Part shown: positions 50,890 through 58,297 of the stretch, piece by piece
Layout: each line of letters opens with the position of its first letter
How positions within the stretch are numbered: position 1 is the stretch's first letter
Origin: Deltaproteobacteria bacterium
GTDB taxonomy: Bacteria; Myxococcota_A; Polyangia; Polyangiales; JADJMO01
Assembly (NCBI GenBank): GCA_016182965.1
Contig: JACPFM010000109.1
Span: 53,929-117,928, forward strand
Direction of reading: 5' to 3'
DNA length: 64,000 bases
Position numbers and translations under genes: made by a program
The notes under the pieces: model-generated
Databases searched by the model: none
What the model saw: the letters and a program-made list of their open reading frames with translations, nothing else
What the model was told of the DNA's origin: nothing

Positions 50890-51914
50890 GGCCACTCTCC
50901 CTGCTCGGAGTCGTCGAACGCGTCGCTCTCGTCGCCGTCGTCCCCCGGCTCGCGAATCGCCGCCGGCAGGACGTCGGCTAGCGGTGTTGGTTCACGGGGC
51001 CGCTCCCAGTCGGGCCGGCGTGAGCGCTGCCACCTCTCGCGGATCGCCTTGGCTTGCTCGTCGGAGATCGGCTGCGGTGGCGGTGTCGCTGGACGCTCGG
51101 TCAGGTCGGGGAGCACGATCGTGCGGTCGAGCGACTCGAGGTGCGTCTCGTGTTGCCCGAGCAGCTTCGCGGTCGCCGCCGGATCCTTCGCGAGCGTCGC
51201 GATCCGGTGGCGGAGCACCCCTCCGACGCTCCGCACGTTGTGAGCCGCGAGCACGTCACGGACTGCCGCGACGATCGTGTCGCGCGGCGAGGTCGCTCCG
51301 CTGGCGAGCGCAGCGAGGTCGTCGAGTCCCGTCACGTCTCCGGCTCGCTCGCCGAGCTCTCGCCGAAGGAGATCGACTAGACCGCCGTCCGCCGTGCCGG
51401 TCGTCTCGGGAGACGGGACGGCACGGGCGGGGTTGGGATGGGATGGGACGGGACGGGCGGGGGCGGGAGCAGGGACACCCGCGTGACTCCCACCGGGAGT
51501 CCCACTGCCCATGTCCCGCGGGACTCCCACCGGGAGTCCCACCGGGACAGCCCCCACAAACACCGGGCGACATGGGGTGTCGGACTCCGATCCCTGCTCG
51601 CCGTTTCGCTGTCGGCGCTTCCGATCGCGCTCGAATTCGCGTCGGGCAATCACTCGCGATTTCCGGTCGCAGTAGCGATCGAAGTGGACGATCTGGTAGC
51701 CGGTCGGCGTCCGCCGGAGCTCGCCGAGGTCGACGAGCTTGGTTAGGGCGCGCCTCGGCACCATGCGGAGCACCACGGCCTCGTCGGGGACCTCACCGTC
51801 GGTGAGCTGCCCGTCGGACCATCCGCAGAGGACGACCAGCGCGCCGACGCCCTCGAGTCCGAGCCGGTCCCATCGCACGGAGACGATCTCCTCGTGCGCG
51901 ATCGTCACGCTCAT
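50886..51914 (-). CDS. Phage replication-type protein with internal repeats
   Basis: 342 residues. The N-terminal 110 resemble winged-helix replication initiators of small phages: TIAHEEIVSVRWDRLGLEGV, ALVVLCGWSDGQLTDGEVPD, LVDLGELRRTPTGYQIVHF, and a basic helix RREFERDRKRRQR. A Gly/Pro-rich linker (about 125-170) is encoded by inverted DNA repeats. The C-terminal part is helical (VGGVLRHRIATLAKDPAATA). This two-domain plan with repeats in the linker recalls lambda O. Confidence 0.6.
   Translation of the reverse strand: MSVTIAHEEIVSVRWDRLGLEGVGALVVLCGWSDGQLTDGEVPDEAVVLRMVPRRALTKLVDLGELRRTPTGYQIVHFDRYCDRKSRVIARREFERDRKRRQRNGEQGSESDTPCRPVFVGAVPVGLPVGVPRDMGSGTPGGSHAGVPAPAPARPVPSHPNPARAVPSPETTGTADGGLVDLLRRELGERAGDVTGLDDLAALASGATSPRDTIVAAVRDVLAAHNVRSVGGVLRHRIATLAKDPAATAKLLGQHETHLESLDRTIVLPDLTERPATPPPQPISDEQAKAIRERWQRSRRPDWERPREPTPLADVLPAAIREPGDDGDESDAFDDSEQGEWP
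51485..51542. repeat. Two palindromic iterons inside the replication gene
   Basis: Perfect copies of a 21-bp sequence GACTCCCACCGGGAGTCCCA(C) lie at 51485-51505 and 51522-51542. Each contains a seven-base inverted repeat (GACTCCC/GGGAGTC). TCCCGCGGGA lies between them, and a GGGAC/GGGATG-rich stretch flanks on the left (51431-51465). They could be binding sites of the encoded initiator, that is, a replication origin. Confidence 0.55.
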
Positions 51915-51916
51915 GA

Positions 51917-52111
51917 CTACTGTCCCCCGAGCAGCGCGATCGCTGCCTCGATGTCGAGTTCGCCCTCGTGGAGGGCGCGGTGTGCGGCCTGCCCGGCGTG
52001 GCTCGCGAGCTTGGTGGTGTGCCGTTCGGCGGCGCGGACTCGCGACCGCGCACGCTGCAGGCGGTCGAGAACCTCCGCGACGAGACGGCCGTCAGCAAAG
52101 AGCAGGCTCAC
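51917..52111 (-). CDS. Small phage early protein
   Basis: 64 residues, entirely helical (LVAEVLDRLQRARSRVRAAE, ALHEGELDIEAAIALLGG). GTG start in a GTGA overlap with the upstream gene. No family recognised. Confidence 0.55.
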   Translation of the reverse strand: MSLLFADGRLVAEVLDRLQRARSRVRAAERHTTKLASHAGQAAHRALHEGELDIEAAIALLGGQ

Positions 52112-52290
52112 GGTCGGACCTCCCTCGCAAGGCGCGTGTGCTCCTCGAGCAGCGCGCGGCGGTCGGCGGCGGGGAGCCGCGAGTTCAGGATGACGATCCG
52201 AGCTTCGGCTAGGAGGACATCACGCGCGGGACCGTGCGCGAACCGGGCGCGGCGGTAGAGGTTCGCCAAGATGTCGATCGCGTCGATCAT
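52108..52290 (-). CDS. Small phage early protein
   Basis: 60 residues: IDAIDILANLYRRARFAHGP and ADRRALLEEHTRLAREVRP, helical and basic. ATG overlaps the TGA of the TOPRIM gene. No family recognised. Confidence 0.55.
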   Translation of the reverse strand: MIDAIDILANLYRRARFAHGPARDVLLAEARIVILNSRLPAADRRALLEEHTRLAREVRP

Positions 52291-53213
52291 GGTTCACCAC
52301 CGGGTCGCGCCATGGCGACGATCGAGTTCCAGTTGCGGGCGACGTGCGCCATCGACTCGCGCTCGATGTTCGTGATCTCGACGAGGCGGTTCCATGCCGT
52401 CGGGTCGATCTCGTCAACGATCGCGTCCTTCACGCGCTTGCGGAGCACGGCGGGCGGCAGTGCGTCCAACTCGGCGGTCACGGTGCCGTGTTCCGCGACG
52501 AACCGTTTGGTGCGGGAATCCGTCGCCTTCACGCCGACGCTTGGGATCCCGTACTCGTCGATGTCCTCTCGGTGGATGCCCCACCGAAAGCACTCGAACT
52601 CGGCGCCGAACCCGTCGAGGCGGTCGAGGAGGTCGCGCTCGAGGTCCAGTCCCGACGGGTCGAAGTCACCGAAGAACGCGATCACGACGCGTTTGCCGGC
52701 GGCGTTCAGCGCGCGAATGTCCTCCGCCCACTCCCAAACGAACCCCTCCGAGATGAAGCCGCGGAGGATCCACAGGCTAGCGCCGTACTCGTCGCACGCG
52801 GCGGCGAAGATCCCCTCAAGCGCCTGCTTCTCGCAGGCCACGTGCACGACTGTCGGCTGGTCGGCCCACAGGTCACGGCGATACTGCGAGTGCAGCGCGC
52901 CGACAGCCTCCTCTGCCGAGTCCCATGCCGCCCTCTGATACTTCCGGCGCGTGCGGTCCACGATGCGCGCGTACGGAATGGTGCCGTCCCGCCGCATCGC
53001 GACGATGGCGCGCTGGACGCGGTCGTAGTTGGCCGGGCTGTTCTCGATGGCTCCGATCGAAACCACCTGATAGAAGACCTGCCGGGTCGACATCGATCCG
53101 TCGAAGCCGTCGAGGACCCGCACGATCGCGTCGCGAAGCTCGTGCGTTCGCCGGCCGAGACCGCGGTGACGGACGCAATCTGTGGCAGGCCCGGATTTGC
53201 TCGCGAGCGTCAT
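52287..53213 (-). CDS. TOPRIM protein, Spo11/topoisomerase VI A-like
   Basis: 308 residues. The N-terminal winged-helix part has MSTRQVFYQVVSIGAIENSP with a tyrosine at the place of the Spo11/Top6A nucleophile (R-x-x-YY-type motif), followed by IPYARIVDRTRRK. The TOPRIM domain shows the glutamate in VACEKQAL and the D-x-D pair in FFGDFDPSGLDLE. In Top6A and Spo11 this set cleaves both DNA strands. Here it could nick or cut DNA for replication or regulate it; no B subunit is present. Confidence 0.7.
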   Translation of the reverse strand: MTLASKSGPATDCVRHRGLGRRTHELRDAIVRVLDGFDGSMSTRQVFYQVVSIGAIENSPANYDRVQRAIVAMRRDGTIPYARIVDRTRRKYQRAAWDSAEEAVGALHSQYRRDLWADQPTVVHVACEKQALEGIFAAACDEYGASLWILRGFISEGFVWEWAEDIRALNAAGKRVVIAFFGDFDPSGLDLERDLLDRLDGFGAEFECFRWGIHREDIDEYGIPSVGVKATDSRTKRFVAEHGTVTAELDALPPAVLRKRVKDAIVDEIDPTAWNRLVEITNIERESMAHVARNWNSIVAMARPGGEP

Positions 53214-53545
53214 CGCGCACCCCCTGCAGCAAACGCGGCGGCGACCTCGGGATCGAGCCCGTCGTCGACGTCGTTGGCGACCGCCTCGACGATCGCGTTG
53301 CGGGCGGCGAGCGCTTCGAGGTCGGCGCGGCATCCGTACAGATCGCGGCCGATGCGGGTGACGCGGATGCCCTCACGGGCGGCGAGGCGCTTGGCGTGGG
53401 TCTGCGATCGCGCCCAAGCGCGCCACACGAGCCAGCCAAAGGGGGCGGCGCGCCACTCGCGCAGTTGCTCGGCGACGAGTTCGCGGACGATGGTGTCCAG
53501 GGGATTGCGCGGCGGCTCCGCGCGGTGCATAGTTCGCTTATCCAT
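53210..53545 (-). CDS. Phage early protein
   Basis: 111 residues. Helices with LVAEQLREWRAAPFGWLVWR and HAKRLAAREGIRVTRIGRDLYG. The latter may form a small alpha/beta unit. Stop overlaps the TOPRIM gene start (ATGA), so the two are made together. No family recognised. Confidence 0.55.
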   Translation of the reverse strand: MDKRTMHRAEPPRNPLDTIVRELVAEQLREWRAAPFGWLVWRAWARSQTHAKRLAAREGIRVTRIGRDLYGCRADLEALAARNAIVEAVANDVDDGLDPEVAAAFAAGGAR

Positions 53546-53605
53546 CGGGATCGGGCTCCGGTGGTAGCGCTCGCGGGTCGGCGGACTTCGCGAGCGCTCG
53601 CCTTT

Positions 53606-53794
53606 TCAGCGGGTGCGGCGGCGGAGGTCGTCCGCGGTGATGAGGGCGAGACCACGGCGCGCGGACACGGCGAGCACGCGGCCGGGGGTGACGACTTCTC
53701 CGAGCTCGCCGGTCAGACGGACGGCGGCGGCGCGGATCTCGACGTCGAGATCGCGGGGGAGGCGTCGGGAGGTTGCGGGGGGCGTCGACTGCAT
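53606..53794 (-). CDS. Small early protein, divergent from the regulator
   Basis: 62 residues: DLDVEIRAAAVRLTGELGEV, VTPGRVLAVSARRGLALITA, a strand-helix pattern that could be a DNA-binding Cro/excisionase-like fold, but no motif decides. It is the first leftward gene next to the operator region. No clear ribosome-binding site, so a leaderless transcript is possible. Confidence 0.45.
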   Translation of the reverse strand: MQSTPPATSRRLPRDLDVEIRAAAVRLTGELGEVVTPGRVLAVSARRGLALITADDLRRRTR

Positions 53795-53816
53795 GACGCC
53801 ACTGCTACCGGGCGGC

Positions 53817-53853
53817 TTGACGCCACCGCCATTTCTGGGACATGATCCCAGAA
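53817..53853 (+). promoter_or_regulatory. Promoter and overlapping operator of the phage regulator
   Basis: A -35 TTGACG (53817-53822), an 18-base spacer and a -10 CATGAT (53841-53846) would start transcription at about the regulator ATG. A perfect inverted repeat TTCTGGGA-CATGA-TCCCAGAA (53833-53853) covers the -10 region. TGACGCCAC occurs twice just upstream and may belong to the leftward promoter. Confidence 0.6.
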
Positions 53854-53854
53854 G

Positions 53855-54151
53855 ATGTCAGGACAAGATCGCGCCGAAAAGGCGAAAAAGCCGCTAAAAT
53901 TCGACCTTCGTTTGTCCGACGTCGATCGTGAACGGCTCGCGTGGTTGGTCGACCCAGCAAACGATCCCACCGCGCGCGGCGAATCGGGGTCGGCACTCAT
54001 CCGGCGGTTGATCGCGGAGGAGTACGATCGACGGCTCCGCCTGCTGGCGCGGCATCGGCGCAGTCACCTGACAGAGAGGGTGACGGCGAGCCTCCAACGC
54101 AAGATCGAGGAGGAGATCGCCGCCGATGAACGGCCGTTCATCGAGCCCTAG
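53855..54151 (+). CDS. Ribbon-helix-helix regulator, likely phage repressor
   Basis: 98 residues. KFDLRLSDVDRERLAWLVDP with SGSALIRRLIAEEYDRR fits a strand-helix-helix DNA-binding unit, then a charged helical tail. It is the only rightward gene in the element and starts two bases after an operator palindrome, possibly on a leaderless mRNA. It converges on the displaced integrase end: the two stop codons share the palindrome CTAG (54148-54151). It could instead be an antitoxin, but no toxin is adjacent. Confidence 0.65.
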   Translation: MSGQDRAEKAKKPLKFDLRLSDVDRERLAWLVDPANDPTARGESGSALIRRLIAEEYDRRLRLLARHRRSHLTERVTASLQRKIEEEIAADERPFIEP

Positions 54152-54407
54152 CGGCGCGCCCTATCGATCGCGACCACGCCAGCGGCCTCGCGCACGTCGG
54201 ACGCGGCGACGAGCAGCCCACCGATCGCGGCATGGAGCGCGCGGGCGGTCACCATGTCCCCGGCGGCGACGGCGCGGCCGAGCTGCGCCTGCAGACCCTC
54301 GACGGCGGCGGCCAGCGGCGAAGTGTCTGCGGAAGTGTCTGCGCCCTGAAAAGCATCAGGGCGATCCGCGGCGGTGTCTGCGCGCGTTTCGCCCTGGTTT
54401 TTCCCGG
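54148..54407 (-). pseudogene. int: Displaced 3' end of the integrase gene
   Basis: In the integrated state these 86 codons lack a start of their own: the frame enters from tRNA sequence. In the excised circle they follow the integrase frame across the 57-bp core in the same register, replacing the ten host codons. The tail reads TGKNQGETRADTAADRPDAF, then helices VEGLQAQLGRAVAAGDMVTA and RALHAAIGGLLVAASDVREA. The complete integrase would have 584 residues. Confidence 0.8.
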
Positions 54408-54464
54408 TTGGTGCGAAGGAGAGGACTTGAACCTCCACGCCATTGCTGGCGCCAGAACCTGAAT
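54408..54464. repeat. attR: 57-bp direct repeat within tRNA-Leu
   Basis: Identical to 39495-39551. It carries the anticodon arm 3' side, variable arm, T arm and acceptor end of the tRNA gene, so insertion leaves a functional tRNA. Confidence 0.95.
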
Positions 54465-54495
54465 CTGGTGCGTCTGCCAGTTCCGCCACCTTCGC
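54409..54495 (-). tRNA. tRNA-Leu, anticodon CAG
   Basis: 87 bases including encoded CCA. Acceptor GCGAAGG pairs with CCTTCGC; D arm with GGCAGACGC; anticodon stem CCAGA/TCTGG with loop TTCAGGT, anticodon CAG; a long variable arm (CGCCAGCAATGGCG) as required for a class II tRNA; T arm with GTTCAAGTC. It decodes CUG, the main leucine codon in this G+C-rich genome. Host of the element's attB. Confidence 0.95.
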
Positions 54496-54547
54496 AGGCA
54501 GGCGCGGGAAGGTGCCGCGCTTTGGCCGTCGAGTCAAGGAGAACCGT

Positions 54548-56122
54548 TCACGGGAGCTTGCCGACCTCGGCTGCCCACGCGACGACGGAGCCGCACGGAA
54601 CGCCGCCGAGGATCGTCACCGATTTGCCCGCCTGCCGCAGCGCGCGGCAGCCGTCCATCTTCACGGCGGGCGCGCCGGGCGCGTCGGGCAGAGGGGGCAG
54701 CGGCGGCAGCGTGCTCTCGGGTTTGCCCTTGTCGCCCTTGGCCGGCTTCTTCGCCTTCGGATCGGGCGGAGGCTCCTTCGGCGCGGCGGGCTGCGGGACG
54801 GCGCCCCACACCTGCAGCTGCTCGCCCTTCTCGTTGACCGGCAGCTGCAGGCTCGGCGGGCCGAACGACTTCGCCCACCCGAAGGCGAGCAGCCCGTACG
54901 CTTCGTCGGACTCGTCGCGCGAGTCGAAGACGATGCGCCACGACACCGCGCGCTTGTCGCCGTGCTCGAACAGCGTGACTCGATCGCCGCCCCAGCCCGC
55001 AGCGGCCTTCTTCGAGGACTTCACGTCCATCCACTCGGCGAAGGCGATGCGACCCTCCTGCTCGCCGAACACGTCGTCGTAGGTCTTCTTGAAAGACGCG
55101 CCGAGCGCGTTGGAGGTGGCCGCCGGCACCTCGATCGGGAGCTCGTTGGCGGCGTACTTGTCGATGTGCAGCAGCTGCTCGGTCGAGATCGGCGGGCGCG
55201 CCCACGCCTGATCGACCGCGCGCCAGCCGAGCGGCCCGCCCTGGCGGCGCATGGCGTGGACGAAGCGCATGCCGTCGGCATACGGCGCGAGGAGGCCGAC
55301 CGCGAGGAAGCGCGGCGCGGCGGAGATCCGGGACTTGCCGGCCTTGTCCTTGAGCGTGATCGCGAGGAGGTCCTCCGGATCCTGGTCGGGGATGGCGGTG
55401 GCGTTCTTCATCTTCACCGCCTCCTCGCCGTGCTCGGAGATGATGCGCGCGTCGAACATCGCGCTCGTCGCGTCGCCCTCGGCGAGCGCGTGGATCGCCG
55501 CGATGGCGTCGCCCTGGCCGGGCCGGAACTTCATGCGCTCGCCGATGCCGAAGTGCTGATCCTGCAGCGCGTGCACCAGCTCGTGGGCGAGCGTCGACTC
55601 GAGATCGGCGCCGGTGATGCCGGCGGCGACGTACATGGTCTTGTCCTCGGGGATGTAGAGGCCCGCGAGCTCCTCCTCGAGCAGCGCGTAGGTCTCCTCC
55701 TCGTACTTGTAGGTCGGCGGGATGAGCCCGAGCGCGGCGTACGTGTTCCCCTCGGCGCGCACGAGATCCTTGGGGATGTCGTCGCCGACCTTCTTGCGCA
55801 CGACGGCGACCAGCTGCTGCGCGCCGAGCACCTGCAGCTTGATCGGCTCCTTGACCTTCAGCTGACGCGCCTTGGACGCGAGCTTCAGGGTGCGCCCGGT
55901 GATGCCGGAGACGTCGGGCGGCACGTCGCCGACCGCGACGACGGTGCCCTCGGCGGCCTTCGATCCCTTCTTGCCGTCGAGACCCTTGATCCAACCCGAG
56001 GAGGGGCCCGCGGCCTGTGTCTTTCCGCCGCCGCAGGCGGCGACGAGCAGCGCGGCCACCCAGCCGAGGGAGGCGAGCGAGGCGAGCGGGGCGGATCGAA
56101 GCGAGTTCACGCGCGTGTTCAT
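54548..56122 (-). CDS. Putative zinc metallopeptidase lipoprotein
   Basis: 524 residues. Lipoprotein signal (LGWVAALLVAACGGG). The zinc-binding helix STLAHELVHALQDQHFG contains HExxH, and a glutamate 70 bases further in ALAEGDATSAMF is a plausible third ligand. The C-terminus is Pro-rich and ends in a small domain with two cysteines (MDGCRALRQAG, GGVPCGS). Likely periplasmic protease. The ATG overlaps the rpe stop (ATGA). Confidence 0.7.
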   Translation of the reverse strand: MNTRVNSLRSAPLASLASLGWVAALLVAACGGGKTQAAGPSSGWIKGLDGKKGSKAAEGTVVAVGDVPPDVSGITGRTLKLASKARQLKVKEPIKLQVLGAQQLVAVVRKKVGDDIPKDLVRAEGNTYAALGLIPPTYKYEEETYALLEEELAGLYIPEDKTMYVAAGITGADLESTLAHELVHALQDQHFGIGERMKFRPGQGDAIAAIHALAEGDATSAMFDARIISEHGEEAVKMKNATAIPDQDPEDLLAITLKDKAGKSRISAAPRFLAVGLLAPYADGMRFVHAMRRQGGPLGWRAVDQAWARPPISTEQLLHIDKYAANELPIEVPAATSNALGASFKKTYDDVFGEQEGRIAFAEWMDVKSSKKAAAGWGGDRVTLFEHGDKRAVSWRIVFDSRDESDEAYGLLAFGWAKSFGPPSLQLPVNEKGEQLQVWGAVPQPAAPKEPPPDPKAKKPAKGDKGKPESTLPPLPPLPDAPGAPAVKMDGCRALRQAGKSVTILGGVPCGSVVAWAAEVGKLP

Positions 56123-56847
56123 TCCAGGGCTCCCATGCCGATTGCTGCGTCGCGACGGATCGCCTCGAGCGCCCGTTCGTACACCGCGCGGGTCTTGCCG
56201 CCGCCGCCGAACACCGCGTTGCCCGCGACGAACGCGCGCGCGCCCGCCTCGGCCGCGCGGCGCGCGGTCCCCTCGGCGATGCCGCCGTCGATCTCGATCA
56301 CCGTGTCGAGGCCGGCCTCGTCGATCATGCGGCGGAGGTTCGCCACCTTGGGCAGCACCTCCTCGATGAAGCTCTGGCCGCCGAACCCGGGGTTGACGCT
56401 CATCACCAGGACCAGATCGCAGACCGGCAGCACGTAGCGGAGCGCGTCTTCCGGCGTGTGCGGGTTGAGCGAGACGCCCGCCGCGCAGCCGCGCGCACGG
56501 ATCGCCTGCAGCGTGCGGTGCAGGTGCGTGCTCGCCTCGGCGTGCACGGTGATGACGTCGGAGCCGGCGTCGGCGAACGCGTCGATGTAACGCTCCGGCT
56601 CGACGATCATCAGGTGGACGTCGAGCGGCGCCTCGGTGACGTTGCGCAGCGCCTTCACCACGGGCGGGCCGATGGTGAGGTTCGGGACGAAGCGCCCGTC
56701 CATCACGTCGACGTGGATCCAGTCGGCCCCCGCCTCGACGACGGCGCGCACCTCCTCGCCGAGCCGCGCGAAATCGGCAGAGAGGATCGAGGGCGCGAGG
56801 ATGGGCGCGCGGTCGGGGCGTGCCAGGGCACGGCGCTTCGACGTCAT
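56119..56847 (-). CDS. rpe: Ribulose-phosphate 3-epimerase
   Basis: 242 residues, TIM barrel with LAPSILSADFARLGEEV, WIHVDVMDGRFVPNLTIGP, PLDVHLMIVEP, VMSVNPGFGGQSFIEEVLPK and IEIDGGIAEGTA, carrying the metal-binding histidines and aspartates. Interconverts ribulose-5-phosphate and xylulose-5-phosphate. ATG at 56847 removes a non-conserved N-terminus. Confidence 0.95.
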   Translation of the reverse strand: MTSKRRALARPDRAPILAPSILSADFARLGEEVRAVVEAGADWIHVDVMDGRFVPNLTIGPPVVKALRNVTEAPLDVHLMIVEPERYIDAFADAGSDVITVHAEASTHLHRTLQAIRARGCAAGVSLNPHTPEDALRYVLPVCDLVLVMSVNPGFGGQSFIEEVLPKVANLRRMIDEAGLDTVIEIDGGIAEGTARRAAEAGARAFVAGNAVFGGGGKTRAVYERALEAIRRDAAIGMGALE

Positions 56848-57105
56848 CGGCTCGCGCCCGCTTAGCACGGCCGTCACCGGAACGGACGAGGCGAGGTGTC
56901 CTCCGCTCTCCGGGAGAGGGGCACTTGACCGGCCGCCGGACGGATTTACCCATGGATTCACCAACGTCGTCGCCGCGCACGAGCGGTGGGTCCCACGCGC
57001 CACGCGTCCTCGCGTGCGTCGGGCCCGCGTGTGCTCGTCACCGGCGAAGACCTCGACCACCGGTCCATCGCGCCCTCACGCGGTGGCCTTCAGGAGGATT
57101 TTCCC

Positions 57106-57558
57106 ATGATGCACCGTTTCGATCCGTTCGCCGAGCTCTCCCGCATCCAGGACGACATGGCGCGCGCGTTCACACGCCGCGACGTGCAGGCCCGCACCTG
57201 GCAGCCCGCCGTCGACATCTTCGAGGAGACCGACGCGATCGTGGTCCAGGCCGAGCTCCCCGGGGTGAAGGCCGAGGACGTCGACGTCATCGTCGACAAC
57301 GGGCTGCTCACCATCGAGGGCGAGCGCAAGTTCGACAAGCGCGAGGACAAGGGCCAATGGCACCGCGTCGAGTCGACCTACGGGAGGTTCACCCGCACCT
57401 TCGCGCTCCCGAAGACGGTCACCGCCGACACCATCGAGGCGAACCTCGACGGCGGCGTGCTCACCGTCCGGCTGCCGAAGCGCGCGGAGGTGAAGCCGCG
57501 GAAGATCGCGGTCAAGCCGGGCGCGACGCCCCGCCAGGAGATCGAGGCCAAGGCCTGA
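57106..57558 (+). CDS. Hsp20/alpha-crystallin small heat shock protein
   Basis: 150 residues. N-terminal FDPFAELSRIQDDMARAF, alpha-crystallin domain (about 45-135) with VQAELPGVKAEDVDVIVDNG and the hallmark GVLTVRLPK. A holdase chaperone forming oligomers. AGGAGG precedes two in-frame ATG codons; the first is used. Confidence 0.95.
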   Translation: MMHRFDPFAELSRIQDDMARAFTRRDVQARTWQPAVDIFEETDAIVVQAELPGVKAEDVDVIVDNGLLTIEGERKFDKREDKGQWHRVESTYGRFTRTFALPKTVTADTIEANLDGGVLTVRLPKRAEVKPRKIAVKPGATPRQEIEAKA

Positions 57559-57595
57559 ACCGGGTCGCGCCGGTAGCGGGCGAGCCGCGCGATGC

Positions 57596-58204
57596 TCAGC
57601 GCGGGAGTAGCCACGGCCGCACGTCGACCGCGGCCATTCCCGCGGCGCGCGCGGCCTGAAGGCCGAGATCGGCGTCCTCGTACGCCACGCAGCGTGACGG
57701 ATCGACGCCGAGCCGCTCGGCCGCGCACAGGAAGACGTCCGGCGCCGGCTTGCCGTGCCTGACGTTCTCCGCCGCGACCACGACGGGGAACATCGCGTCG
57801 AGGCCGGCGCTGCGCAGCGTCGACAGCACCACGCTCCGCAGGCCGCCGCTCGCGACGGCGAGCTTTCGGCGGCCCTGTTCGCGCCGCGCGATCGAGACGA
57901 CGAGCTCGATGGCGGCGCCGCGCTCCTCGAGCGCGAGGTAGCGCGCGTCCTTGTCGTGTGCGACCGCCACCGGATCGCATCTCACGCGCTGCTCTCGCGC
58001 GAGCAGCTCGACGATGGCCGCGGTCGGCACGCCGGCGAGCGCGTGGAAGCGCGCCTCGTCGAGCATGATTCCAAGCGGATCGAGCGCCGCCCGCCACGCG
58101 CGGTAGTGGGCGGGCATGGTGTCGACGAGCGTGCCGTCGCAGTCGAACACCAGCCCCTGGTAGCGCTCGGGGATCGGCGCGAGCGGATCGGCGAGGTCGT
58201 GCAT
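57596..58204 (-). CDS. HAD-superfamily sugar phosphatase/phosphoglucomutase-like
   Basis: 202 residues. Motif I FDCDGTLVDTMPAHYRAW, cap with AGVPTAAIVELLARE, motif II VASGG, motif III KPAPDVFL and motif IV YEDADLGLQAA. The layout matches YqaB/beta-phosphoglucomutase-type members acting on sugar phosphates. Substrate cannot be told. Confidence 0.85.
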   Translation of the reverse strand: MHDLADPLAPIPERYQGLVFDCDGTLVDTMPAHYRAWRAALDPLGIMLDEARFHALAGVPTAAIVELLAREQRVRCDPVAVAHDKDARYLALEERGAAIELVVSIARREQGRRKLAVASGGLRSVVLSTLRSAGLDAMFPVVVAAENVRHGKPAPDVFLCAAERLGVDPSRCVAYEDADLGLQAARAAGMAAVDVRPWLLPR

Positions 58205-58297
58205 GCACGGCCCTCGTAGCGAACGCGCTCGCGCCCGTCACCCTGCGCCGTCACCTTGCGCTCGTCACCCTGCGCGCGGCGATTCGGACGGTCGCGC

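Larger units (their letters stand above)
39495..54464. mobile_element. 15-kb integrated phage-like element in tRNA-Leu, without recognisable head genes
   Basis: The element is bounded by the two 57-bp repeats and inserted in the 3' half of tRNA-Leu(CAG), which it regenerates. Contents from right to left: divergent RHH regulator, about ten short early genes, a replication-type protein, a TOPRIM protein, terminase large subunit, tail chaperone pair with frameshift, tape measure, tail LysM protein, RHH protein and integrase. Nearly all genes overlap by ATGA/GTGA. Portal, capsid, prohead protease, major tail subunit, holin and endolysin are not recognisable. Unlike the flanks, it contains no lipoproteins or signal peptides. 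Confidence 0.9.

Noticed and set aside
53606..54151. Toxin-antitoxin pair
   Set aside because: The RHH protein could be an antitoxin, but the neighbouring small gene is divergent, shows no toxin motif and is not in an operon with it; the phage repressor position fits better.
39495..54464. Tailocin or gene transfer agent
   Set aside because: The integrase, att repeats, repressor-operator region and replication genes indicate an autonomous integrating element rather than a domesticated tail or GTA.
54465..54537. Independent start of a protein gene reading into the element from the tRNA
   Set aside because: The upstream part of the frame is tRNA sequence, and the remainder is better explained as the displaced integrase 3' end.
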